The translations under genes and the position numbers were made by a program. From positions 1 to 49,633 of the forward strand of contig FMBT01000566.1 of assembly GCA_900095095.1 (NCBI GenBank): 49,633 nucleotides of DNA, in the 5' to 3' direction. The notes beneath the pieces are model-generated. The model was not told the origin of the DNA. It did no database searches and saw only the letters and a program-made list of their open reading frames with translations. This DNA comes from Fragilariopsis cylindrus CCMP1102. Taxonomy: Eukaryota > Bacillariophyta > Bacillariophyceae > Bacillariales > Bacillariaceae. Shown here in pieces: positions 20,130 through 30,274 of the stretch (its first letter is position 1; the number at the start of each line of letters is the position of its first letter).

Positions 20130-20753
20130 TCAAAACAATAATGTTGATTCTGTGCAATCACTATTTATACTCATGTCATCATCACCATCATCATCATCAT
20201 CGTCGTCATAACCAACGCCATCGTTACCAACTTCACCTTCTTCTTCCTGTTGCTGTTGATGTTCCTGTAGCAATAATATCTTTTGTTGTTGTTGTTGTCT
20301 TGGTAATAGTAATTCTTTTTCTTCTGCTGCTATCTGTTGTTGCTGTTGTTGTTCTCCCTCTTCTTCTTTGTGCTGCTGCTGTTGCTCATCATGCTGCTTC
20401 CCTCGTTTCATTACTTTGTCCATCATAACCACATCAACAAAGTCATAATGCTGCTGATGCTTTTCTTGTTTACTGCTGTTATTAGTATTATAATTAATTG
20501 CAGCAACCACTTTGGAGGTTGCTATTAATTCATTATTATTGAGTAATAATGCACCTGCTTGTCTCAACGAGAACTCTAGTTTGGAATTTCGTTCTTCTAA
20601 TAACTTATTACGTTCATGCAATACCTTGACAGCATGATCATATTCTTGCATCTTCTTCCATAATACAGAATTCAATTTAACAGATTCGCCGAAGGACAAT
20701 ACATTTAACTGTTTCTGTAATAGCATTGAATTTTTTTGATAATGATCCGCCAT
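20130..20753 (-). CDS. Coiled-coil, glutamine-rich protein, unknown
   Basis: The first real ATG is at 20753 (MADHYQKNSML), giving 207 aa. Residues 1-75 have a heptad-like, charged helical character ('MQEYDHAVKVLHERNKLLEER', 'NSKLEFSLRQAGALL'), which suggests a coiled coil. The second half is Q/E-rich ('HDEQQQQHKEEEGEQQQQQQ') and ends in an aspartate run and 'SDCTESTLLF'. No catalytic motif or targeting sequence is visible. The N-terminal helix is not simple repeat, so a real gene is likely. The function cannot be inferred; a structural or adaptor role is only a guess. Confidence 0.55.
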   Translation of the reverse strand: MADHYQKNSMLLQKQLNVLSFGESVKLNSVLWKKMQEYDHAVKVLHERNKLLEERNSKLEFSLRQAGALLLNNNELIATSKVVAAINYNTNNSSKQEKHQQHYDFVDVVMMDKVMKRGKQHDEQQQQHKEEEGEQQQQQQIAAEEKELLLPRQQQQQKILLLQEHQQQQEEEGEVGNDGVGYDDDDDDDGDDDMSINSDCTESTLLF

Positions 20754-22825
20754 GATTGATTGCAATTCTGTGTATAGTTAGTGCACGGAAAAACCAAACA
20801 AAACAAAATCGAATGGAGGAAGGAAGATGTGTAAGAGAAAGAAGCGAATGAATCGAATTCAGGTATAGCAAGCTTTAAGCTTTGAAGTTGTTGACGAACA
20901 CACACGAATAACTACTGAGTCAATGAACGAATCAATCAATCAGTCCTTTCTAGCATCTACTATTGTAAGAAGAAATACGAGAGTATTCGCTCCTTTTTGT
21001 CTTGGAAGGAAAAACAAACCATGCCATGCCAAGAAAAAGCCACTGTCAGATATCAGAGGACAAGTGTTCAAACCCCCAACCTGCAGTAGTTACTACAAAC
21101 GAGGAAGTAACGTCTGATAGTCTCCACGTCGGTCAGTCACAAAATTGAACAGGACAGCTAGCGAAGGACACGAGCATACAAGCTAACATCACATCTATTA
21201 GAGGAAGACAAAGACAAGGCTGGAACGATACTGTAGGAGAATGCAAGACGAACAATCAAAGAATGGTTTGTGCATGCACCGTACAGTATAATCGGTAGCT
21301 TTCACATTACATGAAGATACTCAACAACAACTACCGTAAATTCGTAACTGTGCGGTCGTTGCTCTTTACCTACCTAATTTTTGATACTATTGATACTGTA
21401 TGAATGTTACGCGAGTAAGTGAAAGCAAACTGAATTATATAGTTATGTTGTTGTTATTGTGTTAATATAATGATGCATAATGAGTAACGATATATTGACC
21501 TCTATTATTACATCTCAAGTACTGTACATTGTTCAAGAATAGAGGATCTCTCTCTCTCTATCTCTCTCTCTCTCAACGGGAAACAGAAAGAAACTGTATT
21601 CTTTGTTGCTTCTTCCTACCTTCTTTCCCTTCGACAAACTTTAAACTCGTACAAGTATGCCAGTTACTGTACAATGGGTCTTCTTTTGTACTTGGGATTC
21701 GCTCGCCTTCTACGGTAATATCGCGTGAAAGTAATAAAGAAGAACACTTTCACAGATTGTCGTTGTGTGTGATTCATTTTGTGATTTAATCATCGGAGAT
21801 TGAGGAACAGGAAGAGAACAAAGAAGAGCATGTTCTGCGCGAATACTTGAAGTATTAGCGTAGCAAATAAATTATTGACTGGAATTTTGTGCGTATAAAA
21901 TTGCTTGATTATCAATTATAGAAACCGCTCTCTTTTTCTTCAATATTTTTTATTCACTACAGTACTTATAATACCGTATTCTTCTTACAAGTCGTATTAA
22001 TGAGCGAGGATTCTTACCATCCAATGAACGTGAACGTTAGTAATGTATTGAACTGATGTTTATATGAAATGTTGAAGAAAAAGTGCCGATTTTAAATCAT
22101 TAAAGGGTGCCTAAAATCACTTATAGCAAGATAGTACAGTACTGCGTTTTGGTGGTACAGTATCTAGGTTGATGTATCTAGCAATTTTCGTCATTTCTAT
22201 AAAGAACACCTGTTCTACGATCAAAATTCACGCCAATTTATTCATGTACGTCGTAATTTAAAAAAGAAAGTAACTAATAATCGTCGTACGGTACACATTT
22301 ACTAAGATTTATGTCACACTTTGTAGACTACAGTATTTCGAAAAATGAGGATTCCTTAATTGTGGATATTTCCTCCTCATACGGTATGTCACCTGCCTTT
22401 TCAATGGATCGACATCACCCGGTTCGATGGGGAGCAGCATTTTTCTATCTCACAGTTAGAAGCTTGCTTTCTTAGCTCCTCGCAATACAACACAGCGCGA
22501 GGAATAAGAAGACGTACTGTACATACAAATGCGGCGGTAAAGAAAAGGATGTAACGTTAGTTCCATAGGTGGTTGCAATGTCAACAAACTGTTTCCTTCG
22601 ATACCTTCAAACTTTTTTTTAAATTAGAAATGAAATGGATTTGAAGTTGGAGAAAAATATTAATAGTAGTATAGTATTATTGTTGTTACTCTGTACAGCA
22701 CGTTACGTTACGTTACGTTACTTAAAACAGTTGTTTTTTTCTTCTTATTTCATGCCCTTTTGTTTGCCTTCTTATACAATTCATCTGTCTGTACTGTACG
22801 TTTTTGCAACTAAACTAAACTTAAC
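20754..22825. other. Intergenic, no supported gene
   Basis: The region contains CT-rich simple sequence at 21549-21573, the palindromic word TACTGTAC at several places (21523, 21666, 22516, 22791), and a GTTAC repeat near 22702-22722. Open frames here are short and lack protein-like character. Confidence 0.5.
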
Positions 22826-24301
22826 TTAACATGATGTCAATGTATTATAAATGCTAATATCAATTTCATTTCTTTTTTCAAGTACCTGCAGTAAGGTTAC
22901 ATTATCATTGCTATCATTGCTATCATTGCTATCATTATCATCATTATTATAACTCGACGACGATACAACTGGTGATAATAATAACTTTTCTGTGTCTAGA
23001 GGAACTAATTTATTTGCTAATTTCGAGCTTTTAGAACAATATATAGGTCTTGGTGGTTTTGATAATAATCCTGTAAAAAGATCATCACTACCACTACCAC
23101 CCCCAAAATAATTTTCGACAGCTTCCACATATTCTGGATACTTTAACCATTCTAATACAATAATTAAATCATATTGTAATAATAACTTCTTTGATTCTTC
23201 TGATAATATCTGTCGATATTTTGTTAGTTTTTGTTGTATTTGTGTTTGTGTTTGGTGTTTTTGTTTTTGTTTTTGCTTTTTTTGGCGTTGTTGTTGTTTC
23301 TTTTGTAGTAGTGATGAAGGATGATCAGTATCAGTAGTAGGATAATACATACCTGTAACCCATCGGGAATAACAATTGGTAGAGCATCGCCACAGTTTCC
23401 TGTTTTTGTTTTTTGATTTTTTGTGGAAAGATGGAAATTGTTCTAGTCCAAATTCTTCCAATGACATATCTTGATTTTCTAAAGTTGGGATGAAATATTC
23501 CCTCTTAGCAGCAGCATTGCTAGAGTTAGTGTTGTTTTCATTCGTATTCGTATTCGTATTTGTATTCATTTTTAATAATTTATTGTCACAGTCCCATCTT
23601 TGATCGTATCTATAATTTGATACAATTCTTGATATTGGTTCACGTAAATTTGTCACATATAATGTTCGACCAGATGTATCCCTTGATAATGTTTTTTTAT
23701 TCCGCGAGGTGTTTGTCTCCATATTATATCGATGATACCCATCATCATTATTCTCATTATTAGGAAATTCTAAACATTTTTTGTGACCTTCACAATGTAC
23801 AAATTCTTGGAAGGATGTGTTATTGGATTTCACAACATTTTGTAAAAAGTGGCGTATAGTAGTACCACCAGCTTTTCTCATATGAAGAAATACTAATCGA
23901 GTATAATTCTGATCTTGAATCGATAATGGCAATGGCAATGACGATGATGATGATGATTTACCATTATTATTATTACTATTTTCATTTTCATTATCATTGC
24001 CTCTGTAGTTAATAGTATTATTATGATTATGATTATGATTGTTACTATTGTAGCGACCTGCTATGACTGATGGGAACAATTTACAAGCCGGAGACGGGAT
24101 GATTGATGTTGTTGATGTAGATCGTCTAGTGGTATAACTACTAGATTTTATTACTGACACATCTTCGTCCACAAATGATAGTGGCGTAGTGTATTCATTA
24201 TAATTCGGAATTATACTGAAAGCACAAAATAACAGGGTAATAAGACACTTCAATTTCAATGCCGTTTGATTATTGATACTGTGATTATACTGTGCCTCCA
24301 T
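22826..24301 (-). CDS. Golgi-type carbohydrate sulfotransferase-like protein
   Basis: A 491-aa single-exon protein, predicted to transfer sulfate from PAPS to a glycan in the Golgi lumen. Residues ~15-31 form a hydrophobic signal anchor (LKCLITLLFCAFSII), so a type II membrane topology is expected. The PAPS 5'-phosphosulfate loop is visible at 140-148 in 'VFLHMRKAGGTTIRHFL', and the 3'-phosphate-binding motif at 219-230 in 'NLREPISRIVSNY'. These are the two hallmarks of sulfotransferase families such as HS2ST and Gal-3-O-ST. Low-complexity N-, NTN- and KQ-rich insertions (85-120, 246-262, ~338-356) interrupt the fold. Sulfated polysaccharides are common in diatom mucilage, which would suit the role; the acceptor is unknown. 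The isolated gene has no functional neighbours. Confidence 0.75.
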   Translation of the reverse strand: MEAQYNHSINNQTALKLKCLITLLFCAFSIIPNYNEYTTPLSFVDEDVSVIKSSSYTTRRSTSTTSIIPSPACKLFPSVIAGRYNSNNHNHNHNNTINYRGNDNENENSNNNNGKSSSSSSLPLPLSIQDQNYTRLVFLHMRKAGGTTIRHFLQNVVKSNNTSFQEFVHCEGHKKCLEFPNNENNDDGYHRYNMETNTSRNKKTLSRDTSGRTLYVTNLREPISRIVSNYRYDQRWDCDNKLLKMNTNTNTNTNENNTNSSNAAAKREYFIPTLENQDMSLEEFGLEQFPSFHKKSKNKNRKLWRCSTNCYSRWVTGMYYPTTDTDHPSSLLQKKQQQRQKKQKQKQKHQTQTQIQQKLTKYRQILSEESKKLLLQYDLIIVLEWLKYPEYVEAVENYFGGGSGSDDLFTGLLSKPPRPIYCSKSSKLANKLVPLDTEKLLLSPVVSSSSYNNDDNDSNDSNDSNDNVTLLQVLEKRNEIDISIYNTLTSC

Positions 24302-25423
24302 TTTTTAGTTTTAGTTTTAGTTTTGGTCTTATTAGTTGTTGTTATTTTTTGTTATGATTCTTCTTCCTCACAACTCCTGTGTTGAAATGGCTAATTCAAA
24401 ACTACTAGATATTTCCCAATCAAATCTCCAGGCGATTCCTTTGGGTCTGTTATTGGTGTGTGACAAATTGTGGTAATAGGAAACGTTAACGATTAAAGTT
24501 TGCTTCAGAAATCACGATTGTTATTAAGAAGTGTCTCATTATTCTTGTAAAGTTCCAGGAATAGTTGAAGGGCATATCAGTAAGATCTACGTTTTAGTCC
24601 GCTATTAGTAGTGATAAGACTGAACACATACATAAATACATGCTTTTCGATTTGAATCTTCAATATGCGTTGTATTAATAATTATGACTTGAATGATATT
24701 CTAGCCAAAATGCTTCACCAAATCAAATCGTATTTGATGGCCTAAAAAAACGGGATACAGTTTGACTTAACTCTAATTACGTGACGGACTGTCGGGATAG
24801 ATATTAATCGAATGAATCGAATCGAAATAAACCGTGACTGAATTGATGTTATTTAGTCGCAATACAGAGTTATTTGTGATTAGCTAAAATCGAATCAATC
24901 AGTCAATCGAATCGTACTATTGTTGCTGTGCCTGCTCAGCCACCCCGGAAAAATTCTTGAATTGCGTGCAATATTGAGAACTCGTTTTTTTTTCACACGT
25001 ACTAGGTCTGTTCTTTTACGGTGAAATCAATATTCACTTCACGATTACACTTGACTTACTTAAGAATTTATATTATTATTACCTAGATAAATAATTTACT
25101 TAAGTCATGTATTCATCCGTATAATAGAGATAGCAAAATAACACTAAATAAAATACTAAATCTTTATCATAATTAAATAATTTAGTATGGTATTTTTAAT
25201 AAAAAAAGAACCCTCGTACTTCAGAAAGTAGTCGTGGAAATTTTTGCCAAGACCATTAGCTTGTATCGTCAAACAAATTTGAACCCACGACGGCCAAAAG
25301 AAACTTCCAAAACCTCTTAATATATACTCTCACAAAAATAGAACATAAACTACAAGCTATAAGATATAAAATACATACGTTCGTTGCCTTTAATATACAC
25401 AGTATAGTAATAAGAGATAAGCA
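24302..25423. other. Intergenic, no supported gene
   Basis: AT-rich with GAATCGAATC-type repeats near 24808-24920. I see no RNA gene or coding unit. Confidence 0.5.
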
Positions 25424-26539
25424 ATGATGATGATGACCTCAATGACTAATACATATACTACTGCTGCTTCAAACTTGATTGCTGCTTCTTGCGAATCGAA
25501 GAATCCATTACTATTACTACATGGCGATGATGTTGATGTTGATGTTGATGCTGCTGTTGTGGATAAAGTGACGACGAACAAATTATTCTGCAACAATTCA
25601 TCTTCTTTTTCTTATGTTTTCCCTGTCAGTACTGTCACTAATACTGTCACTCAAGTTGATGTTGTTGCTGATACTAATAATGTTTCTGATGATGACGATA
25701 ATGACTACGTATTAGAGGATGATACAGATGTTGATGCTGATGATGAGGATTGTTCTATTCTTTTATCAATGCCAATGGACGTCGACGTCGGCGTCGACGT
25801 CGACGACTATGATTATGATTATGATTATGTCGACATTGAATTATACGGTAATAGGAGTCATAATCATTCGCTTCCACTATTATCATCATCATCATCATCA
25901 TCGTCATCATTGCCATTCGCAATAACAAAGTCCTTCACTTCTACTAGACCCGCCTCCATCATCAAAAGAAGAAGAACAGCAACAAGAACAATAAGAGTAG
26001 AGTCATCAGTGTTCGATTTGATACAAAATGGATTAATTTGTCCCATGATAAAAGTAATATTACAAGAAGAAGAAAAAATAAAGAAAAGCAATAGAAGTAG
26101 GGAACAATCTGCTGCTGTAGATTCAAAATTATGGTATACAAGAAAAGAAATTAAAGAGAATCATAAATCAATTATTAAGGCGGCAAAATGCAATGAAAAA
26201 AGAAAAGCAGATCTGATACCTTTGCCTTCATCGTTTTCATCATCTTCCTATTCCTGTTCATTGTCAAGAGATAATGAAACACAACAAGAAGAAAAAGATA
26301 TTGAAGTAGTAGAAGAAGATATACATATCTTAAATTGGTTCTCATCGAAACAACGGAAACAACGATCCAATATAAGAACACAAATGAATGATATAGTAAA
26401 GGCAGTACAAGAATTTGAAAATGCAACACAAACACATGTTCCTAATTTATTATCAGAATTACTTCAAAGAAAATCAAATTCACAACAGATCAAAATAAGA
26501 AGTCAAAATAATAAGTCAAAACTGATGATATTAGGATAG
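25424..26539 (+). CDS. Hypothetical acidic/low-complexity protein, 371 aa
   Basis: It starts 'MMMMTSMTNTYTTAAS'. Residues ~40-160 are dominated by D/V runs encoded by GATGTT/GTCGAC repeats ('DVDVGVDVDDYDYDYDY'), followed by an S-rich linker. From residue ~180 the composition becomes protein-like: 'IKRRRTATRTIRVESSVFDL', 'LICPMIKVILQEEEKIKK', 'LWYTRKEIKENHKSIIKAAK', then 'IHILNWFSSKQRKQRSNI' and 'VPNLLSELLQRK' near the C-terminus. A basic RRR patch could serve nuclear import. I recognise no domain and infer no function. The frame is single-exon and ends naturally. Confidence 0.6.
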   Translation: MMMMTSMTNTYTTAASNLIAASCESKNPLLLLHGDDVDVDVDAAVVDKVTTNKLFCNNSSSFSYVFPVSTVTNTVTQVDVVADTNNVSDDDDNDYVLEDDTDVDADDEDCSILLSMPMDVDVGVDVDDYDYDYDYVDIELYGNRSHNHSLPLLSSSSSSSSSLPFAITKSFTSTRPASIIKRRRTATRTIRVESSVFDLIQNGLICPMIKVILQEEEKIKKSNRSREQSAAVDSKLWYTRKEIKENHKSIIKAAKCNEKRKADLIPLPSSFSSSSYSCSLSRDNETQQEEKDIEVVEEDIHILNWFSSKQRKQRSNIRTQMNDIVKAVQEFENATQTHVPNLLSELLQRKSNSQQIKIRSQNNKSKLMILG

Positions 26540-26620
26540 AAAAAATTTCAGCAAAAAGTAAAAGCAAAACACACGACATATCACGCTAGCTGTTGGTGCT
26601 ACGGGTGGGTGTAGTATAGT

Positions 26621-26705
26621 ATAGCATAAAGATTACATATAGCATAACATGTAGCATAACATATAGCATAATATATAGCATAACATAACATAACTTAACA
26701 TAGAG
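26621..26705. repeat. Short tandem repeat (ATAGCATAACAT)
   Basis: Degenerate copies of 'TATAGCATAACAT' run from about 26628 to 26703, just before the second MITE copy. Confidence 0.8.
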
Positions 26706-26737
26706 CACCGTTATTATGACTTCAGAGTAGCCCATAC

Positions 26738-26963
26738 TACTTCCACCGTGCAACGCTTAATTCACACGCGCTATTGTTTGCAAATTTAGAGCGTGTATAA
26801 GAACGCTAAATCCTTAAAATATTTAGATCTACTCACAAAATAGAGGGTTAAAGTCACAAGTTTCCCTCATCATCGTTGGCAAATTTCCTAGTTGAACGTC
26901 TTAATTACGCGCAAAATTGTCATACAAGAGCGCGGGTGAATTAAGCGTTGCACGGAGGAAGTA
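26738..26963. mobile_element. MITE-like element, copy 2 (reverse orientation)
   Basis: A 226 bp element flanked by TA, with termini CTTCCACCGTGCAACGCTTAA and its mirror TTAAGCGTTGCACGGAGGAAG. The internal region 'GATCTACTCACAAAATAGAG' through 'CAAGTTTCCCTCATC' is the reverse complement of the middle of the copy at 1997-2221. The terminal repeats of the two copies share the outer CTTCC and the CGCGCTATTGTTTG..AAATTTAG boxes but differ in between. The copies are therefore family members, not a recent duplication. Confidence 0.88.
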
Positions 26964-27460
26964 TGCAATGAATATTTTAATTTCAGGGTTATGCCATGCC
27001 ATTGGCCCTGTTTGTTTGCGTGACTCTACTGTACGTACTGTAATCATGTGAGTGCAGTGAGAGCAACTTACTTACTAGCCAATAAATACTGTAGCCCCCC
27101 CAAATTGTTTGTTTGAATACTGTAGTACGGTACACTGTAGGATTGCGAGGGGGCGGGTGGTTAAAATAATATTCCCCCCCCCTTCCCCTGAATGAATGAA
27201 TGATAAAGCGAAGGAATCTTTCTGGCGTCTTTTACTGTAGAATTATTAATTGTTACGGGACATCGTCAGAGATTTTGTTTTTGTGCACAAAGCTACCGTA
27301 AACAAAATCTTTTCGACACAAGCCAACAAATAACTACAAGATTCCTTTTGCATATAAACTGTACCACTCTAGTATCAGAATCATAAATCATAAATCATAA
27401 ATCAAAGACATTGGATATACTAATAGTACGACGTTACAAGTAGTAGCAGAGATAGCAATT

Positions 27461-28410
27461 ATGATGATGACGATGATGATGAAAAGTAATAATGCCGTTT
27501 ATTTACTTATCGTCGTTGCTGCTACTATTAGTAGCGGAATGCTTATACTGACAAATAATAATGTTGAGGCTTTTCTTCGTCATCTATTATCAGCACTGCT
27601 ATTAGTAGTAGTAGTAGTAGTAGTAGTCATCGTCAACATCGAGTCGACAAGAATAAAAAGAGCATAGTTTTATTCTCGACCACTGATGACAACAAATACA
27701 ACAGCAACAAGAAAAATAATAATAATTTGGAAACACGAAGAGAAACATTTCAACGAATTGTATCCGAAGGTACGACTGCTGCCGTATTTGTAGCTGCAGC
27801 TACAGCCACCACCACCACCACAGCAATCACGACAAATGCTTCGCCAGCTAATGCTGCTACTACTGACGACGTGGCTGTAGCTGAAAAGAAACAATATAAT
27901 TTATCCAATGAGGATATCATGAAAATTATCTCATCTGATATGATAACAAATCAATTTTTAGTGACTGGGAATTTAACCAGAAGTATTTATTCCGAAGATT
28001 GTACATTTCAAGATGAAATTGATATATATACCATGAATAAATGGATCTCCGGGACTTCTAAATTATTTGATCCATCACGATCGAAAGTACTGTTGGTAGA
28101 TAATTCCATCAAACCAATGGTTGCAAATGATGATGGTAGTATCGAATTACGATTTGTCGAATATTTATGTTTTAATATACCCTTTGTAAAACCAATTGTT
28201 TATTTAAGTGGTACACTAGAATTAAAAAGAGGATCATCAACAACAACATCAAAAGGTAATGGATTAATTACCTCGTATCAAGAAAAATGGGATCAAAATA
28301 TCTATGAAGTATTAAGTAAAAAATCCAAATTATTTTCATCGAGTATTACAAATGAAGAATTAGATCAAGAATTACAATTATTTTATAATGATAATGCCAA
28401 TTTGAAATAA
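27461..28410 (+). CDS. Thylakoid-lumen NTF2/SnoaL-like (DUF2358-type) protein, one frame break
   Basis: Predicted tripartite targeting. An ER signal peptide (~VYLLIVVAATISSGMLILT) ends in 'NNVEAF', the diatom cleavage motif with F at +1. A Ser-rich transit segment follows ('SSSSIISTAISSSSSSSSHR'), then a Tat-like lumen signal 'LETRRETFQRIVSEG' with a small-residue core ending 'ASPANA'. The mature part (~210 aa) has an NTF2/SnoaL-like fold signature: 'FLVTGNLTRSIYSEDCTFQD', 'LFDPSRSKV', 'SYQEKWDQNIYEV'. To join signal and transit parts, one base is missing in the T4 run near 27572; allowing for it gives 317 codons including stop. I infer a consensus deletion, since both halves make sense only together. 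The role of the family is not well defined. Confidence 0.7.
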
Positions 28411-29600
28411 GTAAAATAACATAACATAACTGAACTCAAAATGAAATTAAATGAGATATTAAAAAAAAACGTGAACTACTATACTACTAACAGTACTACT
28501 AGCTAACCGAACTGAGCCGAACTTCAACCTAACTCCAACTTAACTTGACTAGAATTAACATGACTTGACAAGACTTGACTCAACTTGACTCAACTTGACT
28601 CAACTTGACTTCTAAATTATAATTACTAGATACAGTAAACTGAACGTAGTGTCTCTCCTCTACACACTTACTTTCCCGTTTTTGTAGCTGATTGATCCCT
28701 ACCTTACCTACAGGTACTGTATCTCATGTAGATAGATATTGAATTGAATTGAATTGAATTGAGTTGAATTGAGTTGAGTTGATAATTGAGTAAAATATCC
28801 AACCAAACATCAAGACTGCACTAAACCGTCACGTCTCCCAAAAAAAAAACTTATTATACCCCCCCCCCCCCCCCCCCCCTCCAGAGGTAACAATGTTTGG
28901 ATGTATCAGTAGAACGGAGAAGATCTCACATCAGATATGCATGGTGAAAAACATACAGTAGATCAACAGTAGTGGATGTTACTTTACTTTGATTTTTTTT
29001 ATCTTTCCAATAGATCAGCAGCTATATAGAAGGATTCACTGTAGCTAGAAGGATGTTATCAGACGATCGTATATTATATCAGATGGTAAACAGAAGAAGA
29101 TTAGAGCTGCGCTGCGCTATAGTAGGTGGAGGTATATATATTGGGATTATGGGGTACTGTAGGCCGCCGAAGTATCTAGAAAGTAAGTTCTGTATAGGTT
29201 CTTTACTTGACGGCATACAGTAGTAGTAGTAGAATATCGGAACAATCGTATTCATAGCTAACTCAGTCGGAACGGTTGTAAAAGTAATAGTTTGATGTTC
29301 CACCTAACAAAAGTCATATCGATGGAGGTACTGTAAATCCAGTATGAAGTATTTGCGAATAGAAGGAGCATTATTATCGAAGTTATTATACACAACTGGG
29401 TGAACAGATTTTCCCCGCCTATTTTACGATACGCAAAATGGTAACAGTAGCTATACATATATTTTCTATGCATTTTTTTTGTGAAACAAACCCGCGACGA
29501 ATGAATAGAGGGAAAAAATAAATGCCCTTTACACGAGAATAACGTAAACCTAGGATGCGGGACTCGTACATAGGCACAATAAAAAAATGCAAACGACGAA
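28411..29600. other. Intergenic with simple repeats
   Basis: Contains TTGACTCAAC repeats (about 28555-28612), a GAATT/GAGTT pentamer array (28738-28790) and a C20 homopolymer (about 28860-28879). Open frames on the minus strand at 29079-29710 show no protein-like features. Confidence 0.6.
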
Positions 29601-29609
29601 GAAAAAACA

Positions 29610-30150
29610 AATAATGATGAATATAATGTATGCGCACGCGTCACTTTAGAACTAAAAGTATGGAAGGAAAGCGACGAATGATGAATAATGTAGGTGCACG
29701 ACCACACCACGCGTCACTTAACGGAAGGATAAAAAAAGAGCTGCGCTAATAATGCATAAGAAAACCGAATGCAGAATCGTGCAATAAAATAGTAACTTCA
29801 AGGAAGGATGAATAATGTATGAGCACGGTTACACCACGCTTCACTTAACGGAAGGATAAAGAAAAAGAGCGGCGCTAATATTGCATAAAAAAAACGAATG
29901 CAGAATCGTGCAATAAAATAGTAACTTCAAGGAAGGATGAATAATGTACTTCAAGGAAGGATGAATAATGTATGAGCACGACCACACAACGCTTCACTTG
30001 ACATTGAAGGATAAAAAAAGAGCTGCGCTAATATTGCATAAGAAAACCGAATGCAGAATCGTGCAATAAAATAGTAACTTCAAGGAAGGATCGAAGAAAG
30101 AACGGCACTTATAATACGTAGGAGAACCGTATGATGAATCGTACATTAAA
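29610..30150. repeat. Tandem array, ~130 bp unit, running into the bicupin leader
   Basis: Units near 29660, 29800, 29953 and a degenerate one at 30083 share 'AAGGAAGGATGAATAATGTA', 'CACGCTTCACTTAACGGAAG', 'GAGCTGCGCTAATATTGCAT', 'ACCGAATGCAGAATCGTGCA' and 'AAATAGTAACTTC'. A 24 bp partial unit (GGATGAATAATGTACTTC) is inserted near 29930. The last copy supplies the ATG at 30131. Confidence 0.85.
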
Positions 30151-30274
30151 AGAGTTTGCTCATCGTCATCTATCTTCTCGTTTTTACAACATTCTCACAA
30201 AATTAAAAAGAACAATTATAAAATCAACTCAATCAACAACAACAACTACAACAACAACAAATCGAAAATCGAAA

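Noticed and set aside
28555..28612. TTGACTCAAC repeats as telomere-like sequence
   Set aside because: Short, degenerate and internal; it does not match TTAGGG-type telomere repeats.
28860..28879. C20 homopolymer as a possible functional signal
   Set aside because: Long homopolymers are common slippage products and length is unreliable in such assemblies.
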